A stretch of DNA of 64,000 nt. It comes from Platerodrilus igneus (taxonomy: Eukaryota; Arthropoda; Insecta; Coleoptera; Lycidae). The DNA is taken from positions 5,036,501 through 5,100,500 of the forward strand of contig JARFIW010001215.1 of the NCBI GenBank assembly GCA_036346225.1, written 5' to 3'. The position numbers and the translations under genes were made by a program. Positions 19,836-31,619 of this stretch are shown here, one piece after another. Under the pieces are notes generated by a model. It had not been told where the DNA came from, did no database searches, and saw only the letters and a list, made by a program, of their open reading frames with translations. Position 1 is the first letter of the stretch. Each line of letters begins with the position of its first letter.

Positions 19836-21450
19836 TCATTTCTTAAAATTCATACTTTCTAATGGTACATTTGTTTCTTTGTTAACCTTGGTTGTCTTAA
19901 ATCTAAAACTGTTTTCTTTATTTTTATACCTAATATACATTTTGTAAATTACATAAATGATCAATAAAATAGTCAAAATAGTTAATACAATTGTCCATAC
20001 ACTAATGTTATTGTAGTGCACTTTGGTCGTTTTAAGTTCGTTTAGATGTTCTTTGTAATCTTCCATACGTTTCATGGCGTGGTTGAGATTGTCTAATTCC
20101 AGATATTCGAGTTGCATGTGTTTTTAAAGTATTTCTTCGTCTTCGTCTTACGTCATCTTGATTTGTAATTCGGGTAAGTTTGCTAATTTCTTGGTTTGTA
20201 CGGGATCTTGGTAGGCTCTGATTATTTCATCTTTTAATTTTAAATAACAATTTTTTTAGAAGGTGATTAATTTACTTCCGGTTAATGCTAAGTTGTTGCT
20301 ATTACTTCGGTGGGGAAAATGGCTATCCATTCATTTTCTGTTACCTTCTGGATTTTCATATTGGTGATTTGTACACGTTTGGCTTCACAATTTTCGTAAT
20401 GATTTAAAAATTTTAGTAGTTGTACTTCGCAAGGACTGTCTTCTTGAATGGTTGTCGTTGTCAATGATTGGCATAAACATTGGTTTGGTGTGACTTCGTT
20501 ACATTTCTCGTTCGTATAACCATATCTTAGTTCATTTAAGGATAGGAATTTGGTTTTGGGTATAATAACTTGGTATGTGCTAGTCATTTTCATTGGAAAA
20601 GCAAATAAATGATAATAATTGTAATTGTTAATCTCTACTATTGGGATTTCTATTAAAAATGTTATATCGTTATTTTTCACATAGCCTTTAACTATAGCTA
20701 TTTTTTCAAATATTAAAATGTTTGATTCTCCTACATCAAAAGGTAATTTACTGTTGGTTATAAATGATCTAATTCTTAATAGTTCTCTTAATAAATCGAT
20801 TGATTCTATGATACTGGAATGTAGGGTATTTAATTTTGTAAATGTTACTGCGTTCTCCAACGTTGCTAAAATTTGTTGAATTAAGGTAAGGGTTGATATT
20901 ATCTGGGTGTATATCGTGTTAAATCTAATTAAGTCTCGCATGCCTAACATGGTAGTTTGCATGTTATTTTCAAGGGTTTGTATTCGGTTGGCTATACTGT
21001 CTTGGTTTCTAACTAATTTTCTTAGCGTTGCGTTGAATTTTATAATGGTTGATTGCGTCAGTGATATTTGGTTGCTAATTATGGCTTTGATATCGTTCTG
21101 ATTTTCGATTAATTGTTGTATTGCGTTGTCATAACGTTCTGTGTTTTGATTATCTAAGTTGCCGGTGATTGCTTTTATTATGTGTCTTAATCCGTTGATT
21201 AGTCCTCTTTTTCGTCTCGCCGTTTGTTCTGTGGGTATTAGTGATTAAATTTGTCTTTTATGTTTCCCAAAGTACTTTTTATTATGCTGTCATAATTCAT
21301 CATTTCTATTGCGTATTTCTTTCCGAATTTTGTTGTATCTATTGATTGTTTTAGTAGGTAATAATTATTTTTGATTGTTTGAAATTCCCGTTTTAGTTCT
21401 GTTAATTCAAATTTTTGTGTAAAGGTCCAATAGTCTATGGTATTCTGCAT
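19836..21450 (-). pseudogene. env: Errantivirus env-like glycoprotein region (broken)
   Basis: Three frames make up the region. 21450-21238 is an N-terminal part that stops about 20 nt before a basic furin-type site, RRKR, at 21206-21217, which lies in the next frame and is followed by GLINGL, like a fusion peptide. That frame stays open to 20288 and holds Leu/Ile-rich heptads and several Cys. The third frame (20117-19836) carries a hydrophobic membrane anchor (VLTILTILLIIYVIY) and a short basic tail. The layout (surface part, furin site, fusion peptide, coiled coil, membrane anchor) matches errantivirus env, a class related to baculovirus F proteins. At least two frameshifts disable it. Confidence 0.75.
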
Positions 21451-21503
21451 ACTGCCTAATTTTATTGGTAGTATATCGGGGTTATTTTTTATGTTTTCAA
21501 TTA

Positions 21504-22653
21504 TTATTTCGGTATCCGTTCTACCTGGGTGGAGGTTGACGGTAAGAGTGATGATTGTCCATCTGAAAGTACAAGGTGTCTTAAATTTTTCAAGTGGATA
21601 TATTTCGTTATCTTGTCGTTGTCTACTACGGCTATGTTTTTGTCCGATATTCTTTTATTTTTAAATGAGCCTAAATTTCTAGGTGCTGTTTTGTGTCGTT
21701 TGCTTCGGAAATTTTGCTCGTACACGGTTTGTCTTATTAAAAATTTATTTACGTTGTTATTTTTATTACGGGTTGTGGTAATGCGTTCTTTGTCGTTATC
21801 TAATTTATCCTTTACTTTGTCATAAGTTATTTTTAGTTTTTCTTTATGATCTTTGGCGTATTGCTGATAAACTTCTTAATTATAATGTATGTCATAAGGG
21901 TTGTGTGAATCTGAATATCCTAAAGTTAATTCTAATGAGGTAAAATTGGTTGATGAATGAATTGTGTTATTATAGGCGATTAATGCGTATGACATTAAAT
22001 TATTTATGTGTTCTTTCTTGTATGTTATTCTTAATAATCTGATCTGTTCTAGTAGGGTTGAATGTAGTCTCTCGATTAGTCCCTTGGATTCAGGGTGGTT
22101 TTCAGTTATAAAATGAATTTTTATTTTGTGTAATTCCAAAGTGTTCTGTATTGTTTCGTTTTTAAATTCGCTGCCGTTGTCTAACGTTATTGTTTCGGGC
22201 GTTCCATAAAATGTGAAGTACTGTAAAAATCCCTGAGTTACGTGAATACTATTTTTAGAGGTGATTGGTATTGCTTGGCCTATTTTTGTAAATGCGTCTA
22301 AAATTGTCAAATAGCTTTGTGCTTCTACTACTAGAGTATCTGCGTGTAATTTCTGAAAGTGTTTGTCAGGTGTTTTAGTCAACATTAAAGGTTTTTTGGG
22401 GGTTTCCTGTCATATTTTGCTTTGTCACATAGTTCACATTGTTAATAAAGTCTGTAGTTAGTTCCTTCATGTCCTTGAAATAATATCGTCTCATAATTTG
22501 TTTTAGAATTTCATTAATTCCACGATGGTTTCTGATCACATCATTTATTTCGTCAGGGTCGTCTAAGGTTATTAATTTTCTAGTGCATCTTATAAATTCA
22601 AGATCAGAGTTATTAAATAATTTAACATATAATTCTGAAAATCGTTTATACAA
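21504..22653 (-). pseudogene. Errantivirus integrase (broken)
   Basis: The N-terminal zinc-binding part lies in 22653-22375 (CTRK, HRGINE and nearby residues). The catalytic core lies in 22385-21876 and shows HADTLV with the first Asp, LDNGSEF with the second and HPESKGLIERLH with the Glu, the usual D,D,E triad of Ty3 integrases. A C-terminal part follows in 21725-21504. There are frame changes at about 22380 and 21870. Integrase would insert the cDNA copy; here it cannot be made intact. Confidence 0.8.
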
Positions 22654-22749
22654 GTTTTCCGTGTTAAAGTAAAAGTAAAATCGTTTTTTCTCGAGGGTGT
22701 ATTCCTTTAGGATTTTAATTATTTGTGCTTCATTGTCGTCTTTGGTTAT

Positions 22750-23349
22750 CTAAATTTGGTATATCTTTTTGTTATCTACTTCTGTATATTTTACAGGGTT
22801 GGGGTTGGTTAAAACTTCGGTGATTATAAACTGATTGGGTTTCATATCGATGGCTTGATTTAAAGTTTTAATCGCGGTTTTCGACTCGTCATTCTGTGTT
22901 GAATGTATGTCTGGATCTTCTTTAATTTCCGTTTTGTCTACGTTTCCTATAACTGATTCCGTTTCTAGCGCGTTAAGCTGTATTCTACTTAAAGCGTCTG
23001 CGTTATTATTATAAATTCCTTTCTTGTATATGATCTCGTAGTCATATTCTTCTAATCGGATTCTCCATCGTTGTAACTCTGAATTAGGTTTCTTAAGTTT
23101 GCATAGCCATACTAATGGTCTGTGATCGGTGTATATATAAAATTTTCGTCCGTATAGGTAGGGTCTAAAATAATTTCTTGCCCAAATTATGGCTAACAAT
23201 TCTTTATCTATCGCGCTGCATTTTTGCTCGGTTTCGTTGAGGGTTCTGGATGCGTAGCTGATGGGTTTCTCATTGCCTACTGTTCCTTGGCTTAATACTG
23301 CGTCTAATGCTACATTTGATTCGTCTGTTGTTAATATGAATGGTTTCAA
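22750..23349 (-). pseudogene. Errantivirus RNase H domain
   Basis: The domain opens with [18 protein letters not shown], then [33 protein letters not shown] and NADALSR, the standard RNase H order of Ty3/gypsy pol. It is separated from RT by a frameshift at about 23350-23400 and ends in a stop before integrase. Confidence 0.85.
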
Positions 23350-23381
23350 AAAATCGGGGTATTCTAATACGGGGTGATTCG

Positions 23382-24424
23382 TTAAATACTTTTGATTTTA
23401 CCTACGGCTTTAATGAATGCTGGGGTATGTACAATTTTATTTCCTTTCTTTAAACAATTCGTCAGGGGCTTGGTTATTTGGGCATAACCTTTAATACATT
23501 TGCGGTAGTAATCACAAAGTCCTAAAAATCTTCTTATTTCCTTGTTTGTTTTTGGTATGAGGTAACTTAATACGGCATTTGTTTTATCGGAGTTCGGCAT
23601 GAATCCTTGGGGTGTTATTATATGTCCTAAAAATGCTACCTCTTTCTGTAAAAATTTGCTCTTATCTAATTGTACTTTAAATTGTGCTTTTCTTAATCTT
23701 TCGAAAACTTCTCTTAATCTTTCTATATGCTCCATTAATGATGTTGAATACACTATGATATCGTCTAGGTACACAAGGAATTTTTCGTTGTGTATCCCAC
23801 GTAATATGTTATCCATAACTCGTTGAAAAGTTGCGGGTGCGTTCTTTAATCCGAATGGTATCCTATTATATTCGTAATGTCTTCTAGGTGTGCTAAAGGC
23901 TGTTTTTTGTGTATCCTTTTCTTTCATTTCTACTTGATGGTATCCTGATGCTAGGTCTAATGTCGAAAAATATTGGCACTTGCCTAATTTATCTAGAATT
24001 TCGGTTATATTTGGTAGCGGGTATTTATCGTCTACCGTTTTTTCGTTTAATTTTGTGTAATCTATTACCATTCTATATTTTCGTTTTCCTGATGCGTCCA
24101 GTTTTTTGGGTACTATTAATACGAGGCTGCTCCATGGTGAATTGGAGTGTTGTATGATATCTTGATCTAATAAGTCGGCTACTTGTCTGTCTTCTTCCTG
24201 ACTGGCCTGAGGTAGTCGGTAAGCTTTTGTGAATAACGGATAACAAATATGGGTTTGTTATCCGTTAGTTCGATGTTATGCTTGACTGTATTTGTAAATG
24301 TTAGGGATATTCCTTCGCAATGAAATATGTCGCGGTATTCAAAACATAAATTTTTTATTGCTCTTTGTTTCTCTTGATTGATGTCGGTGTTAAAGCGGAT
24401 ATTACTTAAATTTTCTCTTACCAT
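23382..24424 (-). pseudogene. Errantivirus reverse transcriptase (frameshifted)
   Basis: The upstream fragment (24424-24179) has the N-terminal RT region (FEYRDIFHCEG). A frame change near 24190 leads into the main frame, which has VIDYTKLNEKT, FSTLDLASGYHQVEM, TAFSTPRRHYEY, FGLKNAPATFQR and the active site FLVYLDDIIVYS (about 23790). The catalytic YLDD is intact. The frame ends at 23382, just before RNase H. The chain would be continuous but for two frameshifts. Confidence 0.9.
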
Positions 24425-24716
24425 TTCGTCGTTTTCTACGGGGTTGTAATTGTCGTTTAAATTTTCGTCTATTTCCTTTTCGTTAAATTTAATTCTTCTA
24501 CGTTAATTGGGTTTATTAAAGATAGTTCTACGGGGCAGTCATTTGAATTTAAAATAGTCGTGGCATAATTGTTCTTTATCTGTACTAATGCGGCTGGGGT
24601 CTCTACTCCTTGTTGAAATGTTATATGATTTATTATTCCTAATTTGTTATTTGAATTTACTGGGATTTTTTTTCTGGTCTGGGTTCTATGGTGTATTTTT
24701 CTTCAACTTGGGTATT

Positions 24717-25142
24717 TTAAAATTTAATGGGAAATCGTCCATATTTGGTTCTTAGTAAACGGTTCTTTATGTCGATGTTGGCTCCTAATTTTCTTAGAAG
24801 GTTCATTCCTAATAGTCCGTCATATTTGTCATTGAATTCGAATATGCAAAATTTGTGTTTCATTTTTACGTTAAATGTTTTGAGTAAAGGTATGTTTGCT
24901 ACGAATTGGTGTAGGGTTGTTTGATGGGCGGTTTTAATGTTAAACGGTTTTCTTTCTACATAGTTTAAATAGTGTTTCTTTACGGTTCGCGTGCTAATTA
25001 ATGTTTTTGAGGATCCGGTATCGATTAGCAGTTTGAATTCAGCATGGGGTATCTCTATATAGGGTAGTACTAGGTGATTCATATTATTTAAGTTTATTAC
25101 GTTTGGTCGGTTATAAATCGGTCTATCTGAAAATTTGAGCAC
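24717..25142 (-). CDS. Errantivirus aspartic protease
   Basis: A 141-residue frame with the retroviral protease active site LIDTGSSKTLI and, near the C-terminus, the paired motif DGLLGMNLLRKLGANID. It lies between gag and RT, where the protease is expected. The frame itself is not broken, although the polyprotein around it is. About 290 bp (24425-24716) separates it from RT and is out of frame. Confidence 0.8.
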   Translation of the reverse strand: MLKFSDRPIYNRPNVINLNNMNHLVLPYIEIPHAEFKLLIDTGSSKTLISTRTVKKHYLNYVERKPFNIKTAHQTTLHQFVANIPLLKTFNVKMKHKFCIFEFNDKYDGLLGMNLLRKLGANIDIKNRLLRTKYGRFPIKF

Positions 25143-25258
25143 GCCTTTTTTTCGTCGTCCTCTTCATAAGTTTCGTATGATTCTTTGCGTTCATAATTGT
25201 TCGATTGATTTTGTTCATTGTCTGTACTTGGTAGAATGTAATTATTCTGGTCATTTTC

Positions 25259-26233
25259 TTATTCCTCTACTTCTTGATGAAATAGTTGTTCCGATGTGAA
25301 AGTGCGTTTTTGGATAGAGTTCGGTCGTATGTGTGTTATTTTTGTATTTGGTCTGATATTAGCAGATGAGGTATCCTTTGGTGTGGGTTTATAATAGTTA
25401 TTGGGATTGTTATTATTACTTGTCATTGGTGAATTTTTGACAGGAGTTGCGTTGAATGCTGGTCTTTGTTGGGCTACATTTTGGTTGAATCTTGGTTGAA
25501 ATGCGGTTTTCATGAAATTTGGGTTGAACGTTGGTTTTGCAAAATGTTTATATTAGTTATTAAAGTTTGCGTTATTAAAATGTGGATTATTGGTTCGCGG
25601 TTGGTTTGTTTGTGCATTGAATGGGGTGAATTTTTGTTGAGGATTTTTTGGTCTCGCGGGTTGTATGGTTTTGGGGATGTTAAAATCTGATTTTGTCTAA
25701 AAGTCGTTCTGGTAGTGCGTTTAAATATGTGTCTAATGCCATTTCGTCATACATTTCTGTTTTTAAAAGTTTGAAATTTTGGTCGGACTCTTCAATTTTT
25801 AGTTTTGTCAAGATTAAACTTTTTACATCTTGGCATTTCATTTCAAATTGGTGCGGGGATTGGTTATTTTCCATTCTAAGGTTTACTAAATCGCGTACTA
25901 GGCATTTTAGGTTACGCTGATTGCCAAAATATGCAATCAATACTCGTTTGAAGTCATCCCATTGCTCTAAATCATCTCTACTGGCAATTTATGTTAGTGC
26001 CCTTCCGGTTAATTTGCTGATAATAAGACGTAAGAGTAATACGTTTCTTTCGTTGTCACCGGGTTTATAAAATTTTTTAAAAATAGTTCACAGGCTGTTA
26101 TAAAATTATTGAGAAGACATTGGTCTTCGTTAAAGTCTGGTACTGTTTCCAAATAAAGTTTCATACCTACACTCATTTTGGCTGGAGGAATGTTCCAATA
26201 ATTAATTTTTTGTTTGACTTTAATTATTTTCAA
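25259..26233 (-). pseudogene. Errantivirus gag (broken)
   Basis: The start is chosen at 26233, the first Met after the leader. The first frame (to 26009) is a capsid-like N-terminal piece. The second (25940-25680) carries a helical capsid pattern (LVRDLVNLRMENNQSPHQFE...ALPERLLDKI) typical of gypsy-group gag. The third (25513-25259) is Asn/Pro-rich. Frame changes at about 25950-26010 and 25520-25680 disable it. No CCHC zinc knuckle was seen, as is usual in this group. Confidence 0.7.
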
Positions 26234-28093
26234 ATTTTGTAAAAATGGGAATTTATTTCGCGGTTTGTATCGTTATTCTTTGCTTGGATTTATTAATTTT
26301 CCGTTTAAATTGCGTCGGGTTACTTGCTATTTTTTAGCTTGGGTCGTTTTAGATTATTTAAAGAATTGAGTTGCTTAATTTGTATCTAATTGCACAGTGT
26401 TGTAGTTATTTAATAAGTTTTACGCTTGATACTGTCTTGAATACGTTTATTTTTAATTTACGGATGTTAATTTTATTGTAGGTTTGATCTCTGAAGTTTC
26501 GATGTGACTGAGTGATTTTTGCGGTAATTTATCTTACTTTGCTTGCTTTGCGTCAGTTAAAGCTTTTCTATTCTTAATTCCGCTGATTTTAATTCTGTCT
26601 ATAGTAATTATCTCTTCCCGTGGGTTTGTATAACTTATAAGTGTCTACGATGCTTCTCGTCTCGTGAACTTAAGTGTTAATTATAAGTTTGCAAGGTGTC
26701 ACCTTTTACGTTATTCAAAGTTGCATACAATGGTCTGGTTTTAATTACAATGTTTTAATCTACTACAGGATGTTGCCAGTTAATTGGTTGCGTCAGTGTC
26801 TTTGTTGCAAGGTTATTTTAAATATACTGTAGGTGTAATTCAATGAATACTGTGCAATTTATACTTTATTTGATTTTCCTGAAAGCGTTTGTTTGAATAG
26901 ATTGCGCCTTTTATATAAGTAATTATCTCGTCTTGAAATACTTAATTATACAATGTTGCGTTTGAGATAAATGCAATATTTGCGTTGTTAATTTACTGAA
27001 GTATTATAATTGTCAAGTCTGAATGAGGTTGCAATATGTGTTTGAATAAGGTTATTATTTTTGTATTTAAAATGATGTTTTATAAAAGTTTCCGGTCGTA
27101 ATTAATGGTGTTTGTTTTAATTAATACTGCTTGACTTTTATCCAGGTAGATTAAAAAGTTCTCGTATGGTTATATTTAGATTCGTAATGTTTTGAATAGC
27201 TTGTAGAGTTTAGGATGTTCTTGGATGGTATTGTTCCGTAGTTATAATTAGATATATTCGTTTTCAATTATAACCGTTTTATAGCGTTGCGTAAATAATT
27301 TGTTCAAAAATGAGATTTTGCGTTTGGATTCGCGCTTTGTTAATTCTCGTAATAGGGATGTAGGTTAATAATAGATTGCAAGTGATGCCTATTATTTACG
27401 GTATACGATGAGTTTACGTCTGGGTAATTTATTTTAATATTTTGTTGTAATATTTATGAGGATTTTGGTTTTAAATTCGTGATTTAATTTTGTTTTTATT
27501 TTTGGGGTATTGCGCCAGTTAATACCGTATTGTTAAATTAGAGATTCGTTTTTTGTTTTGTTTTTAATAATTCTTATGCCAGTTAATTCGTAATAATAGT
27601 CTCAAGTGCGCTTGAATTGCGACTTTTTAATTTTCTCAAGTTTTTACATGTCTCTTTTAAACAAAGAATAAATTTTTTCAAAAATAGTTTGACGATAATC
27701 CCTTGCAATAGCTAAGTGGATTATTTTTATCAAATTGCATAAAATAATGGTATCAATAATCAATATACATATATAAATCAAAATTCAATTGGTTTAAGGA
27801 AAATGAACTTACACTAATTGTTTTGTTGCTTTCATGAAGTCTGTCGATTCTGTACTTTCTCCATGTCAATTTTCGGATTTGATCTATTCTTGTATCTTCT
27901 CCGGTTTTTCTTTTGTTGAATTTGAACGATTTTGTTTCGCCTTCAACTTCTGTTTGTTTGATGAGTTTGAACGATTCTTGTTTCGCCTCCAACTCCTGTT
28001 TGGTTTCGTCAAATTCGGAATTGAAATTCCAGACCACCAGTTCTTCGAATTTAGGTTTCCTAGTGACCTTTTTACATCCGTTACGACTGCGCC
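26234..28093 (-). other. Errantivirus 5' leader
   Basis: About 1.86 kb of low-complexity, T-rich (+ strand) sequence lies between the 5' LTR and gag. Long leaders are common in errantiviruses and can act as insulators or packaging regions; neither role can be read here. A splice-donor-like site could lie near the PBS but I cannot pick one. Confidence 0.6.
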
Positions 28094-28094
28094 A
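28084..28094 (-). promoter_or_regulatory. Primer-binding site, tRNA-Ser type
   Basis: TGGCGCAGTCG follows the 5' LTR directly on the minus strand; its first T is the last LTR base. The sequence matches the tRNA-Ser primer site of 17.6/297/ZAM-type elements for 11 bases and then diverges. Confidence 0.75.
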
Positions 28095-28652
28095 GTTAAG
28101 GTTCGTGGCTTGGGAGCGGCCTTTTTAAAAAACCATTTCCAAACTTCTTAACAATTAATTTTATTACACAGAAGTTAATGATGAAATTTTACAAAGCTTG
28201 AATTGAAATTATTCTAAGTCCGAAAATTAATATTAATTGTACTGTTTTGAGTAGCAAGTAAACTGCACTGTAAAAGCTGAGAACTTGACTGACTGTCGTC
28301 GACTGGAGCTCCCGGGCTTTTTATAATATCCCTACCCCCTCACATGGCTGTGGGAATTTGCAGATCTTATGTCTGCTTATTCTTAACTTTATTCATAATT
28401 ACAATGTTGTAATTTTAATTTCTAAGTAATCACAGTACCTGAACGTCTGTGACCGCCTGTGACCTGACATCTGCAGTGTCACTATCGTCTGCGATACAAA
28501 GTAGTGCTTCCGTTTCTATGAACGTTAATAAACTGTATAAATTGTCCTTGATTTACTTTGTTGCACTTCACTTGGCGTATTCTTAACATTTCCTAATACT
28601 TTCCTAATTATTCTATTTTAATATGTATACATCAATTGGGGGATACATAACT
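28094..28652 (-). repeat. Errantivirus 5' LTR
   Basis: 559 bp. On the minus strand a TATA box (TATAAAAAG, 28318-28326) is followed about 25 bp on by repeated CAGT initiator-like sites, the usual errantivirus promoter layout. Confidence 0.9.
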
Positions 28653-28656
28653 CGCA
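28653..28656. repeat. Errantivirus target site duplication, right
   Basis: CGCA, identical to 19202-19205. Confidence 0.85.
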
Positions 28657-29556
28657 TAATACTGTGAATGCTTTTATCTAAGCGCTTCTCTTTCTTGCCC
28701 TGCAAATACTCATATTTTATTACACGGTGCATACTTTCTAAATACATATTGGTATTTATCTGCAAACCCTTTTTGAAACAATATGCCCATGACATATAGT
28801 TATATCCATAAGTATTGCAAAAATATCGATAAAAATCCAAAGTGTTGGGATCTTCTTGCAACCGACCAAGAAAGCATTAAAAAATTTAAAAAAATCGTTT
28901 TTGTCAAGGGTAGTTTGTATCACCTTCAAACTTTTATAAATGTCTTTCTTTTTTCTACCTCAATTATTTTGTTTAAATTTGATTGCCAAGCACGATCAAT
29001 ATGCTATGAACAAAACAACCGATGAGTCACTGGTTCCATGACCGAACACCATGCATTATAGTAAGTGTCTGTGATATCAGACATAAATGTATTGGTTGCA
29101 ACAGTTCCAACTCCCGTTTAACCACGCCAAAAAACATTTTATATATTTTTGTATCTTGTCGATTAGATTCATATACGCCACTGGGAATCCTTCACCATAA
29201 TCATCACTAACCATAATAGTTGTTAATTCAAAATCGTATGGATTAGTTCCATGTGTACCATAAATACATATGAATTTGACGCAAAAAGTTTTTAAAAGTT
29301 CCATTTGAGTTTTATTCATAATAATTAAACAGAAATCAGATTTTGTTAAGTCAAACTGTTCACATTCTAACCCTTGAAATTTAGAAAACAACACAGGATT
29401 ATTTTCATCGGCTCTACATTCTTCTACCCACAAACATATACTGGTAGCATCATTGGTATCTCCCACGCCATCGTAAACATCAATATTAAATGATTTTCTA
29501 ATGTTGTGTATATTGTTAAGTACACTTTTTCGACCAAATGTTAAGTACACTTTTGT
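28653..29556 (-). pseudogene. MULE-type transposase, catalytic part
   Basis: From about 29550 the minus strand encodes SVLNNIHNIRKSF, then CIYGTHGTNPYDFELTTIMV and DDYGEGFPVAY, the conserved MULE transposase core (first catalytic Asp region and the following strand). A frameshift at about 29170 leads to SNRQDTKIYKMFFGVVKREL. Another frame (28861-28656) carries WAYCFKKGLQINTNMYLESM and RLDKSIHSIM, the conserved C-terminal helices. The frame would read straight on into 19205 were the errantivirus absent. Several frameshifts make it a dead copy. The N-terminal zinc-finger part is missing. Confidence 0.7.
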
Positions 29557-29573
29557 TGATTGTTAATCATACT

Positions 29574-30378
29574 TTTGATACTGTGAAATGTGTTTGGGCG
29601 TGATGGTATAGCTAGCTGATGTGATGGTAGAGTCTTTAGTAGCGAGAGGTGGTACTTAACTCAAGTCCTAGGGACCTAGGGATCTAGAGGGGTTTTTAGA
29701 AACCGCGATGGGGTTTTGGGACAAAATATTCTTGTAAAATGATTATAGTAATAAAGTGTAATGATAAGATGGAAGTAAACAACAATATTTAATGACAACA
29801 AATGAACATGTATATAGATTCAGTATAACAGCAAAGCATAATAATAATAATAATAAAAGTTGACTTACGTTATAGAATTTCAGTGACCACTGTAATTATT
29901 AGTAATGTTTCAACAACCATAAACGATTAAGTCACCATTCTGATGGTTGGCTCTGAGCCGACTTGCTCCAGAGCAAGGGATGAACTAGGGTCATACTCAT
30001 ACACAGACTGACTACTCAACTATTCTGGTGCTTCGTCTTTTATAACTGCTGATAACAAGAAATGGGTTTTCTGCCGAAGGTTGTGGCAGGCGATAAAAAT
30101 GTATGTTTAATGGTGGTAAGCCACAACTTCCCAGAGTTCTAGGACATTTGCAGGAAACCTAATTGTGGTTGTTACAAAGTAAAGACACAGTAAAGTCCTG
30201 ACCAAAAAATTAAATATACAAAAAGATAAGTGTGGTGAGGTAATTTCAAGGACATGACATTTGATAAGCATGATGCAAGTTTTCCTAGAACAAAAGATGT
30301 GCGGCTTGCTGATTGTGTTACAATGTAACGTTTTAAAAGTAATTTAAAATAATGGCTTCGCTATATACAACACATGGC
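29574..30378 (-). repeat. Probable 3' LTR of Ty3/gypsy element 2
   Basis: On the minus strand a purine-rich GGGCGGG tract (about 30380-30390) precedes TGTTGTATATAGCG. Downstream is a TATA box (TTATAAAAGACG, about 30040-30050) with an initiator-like CAGTCTG. This looks like a polypurine tract followed by an LTR promoter. The left boundary is uncertain, and no matching 5' LTR exists in the window. Confidence 0.4.
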
Positions 30379-31615
30379 CCGCCCATGAAAAATTTGGATC
30401 CCAAATTTAATAAATAAAAAAAATAAAGTAAAAGTTGAAAAGAAAATACAAAGGAGTTTGGCAAGGAGGCAATTATATATAAGAAGTCATTTACATCAAA
30501 ATAAATCAAATCAATTTAAAGCATATGGTCACTGCAAAAAACGAAAAAACAAATAAAATTGTAAAAAGATAAAATTGCAAATAGTTAAGTTTAAAAATTT
30601 TAAACATAAAAGAATTATATAACTTAAAGGTGCTGTCAATGTTAATACAAGTTAAAGTGTTAATCAAAAGTAATTTTAAATTGATTTAAATGTAAAGGAA
30701 TTAAACATTGTTTAAAAACTTAGTTAAAATAACTAAAAGCATAAATGTAAAAGTAAAAAAGTAAAACCTATCGAAATATACATAAAGTAAGAATATATAA
30801 GTGAGTACAAACACAAAATACTTAAGATAAAATACAATTCTATACAATATACAATATAATAAAAAAAATAAAATAAACAATAAAGTAAACAAGTGGTGGT
30901 GCTTGATCAGGGCACACTGGTGACAAGAGGTAGAAATGGCTTGTTAGTGACTAAAGAAGTCTCAGGATGATTGCAGCTGTTGAATGCAAGCAGTATGTAT
31001 TGCTTGGTATTGATGTGTGTTCACATACGTTGAGAAAAAATAGATTGTTGGTTGGTGTAGTATATAATTGGTTCCATATTGTTTAGGGAAAGCACTAGTA
31101 CGTGATTTTGTTCCAAGATAATAGTTCCAATTAGTTCCAAATTTTGGTCAAGTCTATGATTATTAGATGGAATGAATTAGGTTTGATTCTTATTAATTAT
31201 AAATTTTTTGAATCAATTAACAGAATGCACAAACTGTGCTAGTCTTGGTTTAATTTGATTACAAGTGTAGCAGTACATCTTTAAAAATCAATATCGAACC
31301 AGAAGGTAAGCATTTATAAGGGTTATGTTCTCGTAATATTTTTTGTACAGCGGTATTTGAGTATAGGTTTTCGCATTCCCTTTATACAAACAAACTCAAA
31401 TTAAGTAAGTCTTCCTTGTATTTAAAAATTCGGTGGCGCCATATTCACTATATTTTTGGTCGTAATCTAACCCTGACTCCAACTCATGTTCTACTCAGAG
31501 CACATCGCTCGACTAGCCGCTTAGCCTTTAGAGGTTTCCTTATCTGCGAGTCGTTTTCCATCTAAACTAACCTTGGGTTCTTTCCATCATCAGGAAATCC
31601 TCGTTAACTATCCTT
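30379..31615 (-). other. 3' untranslated region of Ty3 element 2
   Basis: AT-rich DNA between the integrase remnant and the presumed 3' LTR, with no coding content seen. It contains one copy of a 213-223 bp repeat (30928-31140) whose partner lies at the other end of the element. Confidence 0.4.
30928..31140. repeat. 213/223-bp direct repeat, copy 1
   Basis: Begins AGGTAGAAATGGC and ends AATTAGTTCCAA; nearly identical to 35149-35371 apart from about a 10-bp indel. Confidence 0.85.
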
Positions 31616-31619
31616 GTGC

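Larger units (their letters stand above)
19206..28652 (-). mobile_element. Full-length errantivirus-like endogenous retrovirus
   Basis: The 9447-bp provirus lies on the minus strand. Two LTRs begin AGTTAT and end TTAACT, and the 4-bp duplication CGCA flanks it. It has a tRNA-Ser-type primer site, a long leader, then gag, protease, RT, RNase H, integrase and an env-like region in the order of insect errantiviruses (Ty3/gypsy group). Every coding region carries frameshifts or stops, so it is an old defective copy. The two LTRs differ mainly in a block near their 3' ends and are otherwise very similar. It inserted into the coding sequence of a MULE-type transposase. Confidence 0.9.

Noticed and set aside
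21437..25920. Plus-strand frames within the errantivirus
   Set aside because: They are shadows of the minus-strand gag, pol and env regions.
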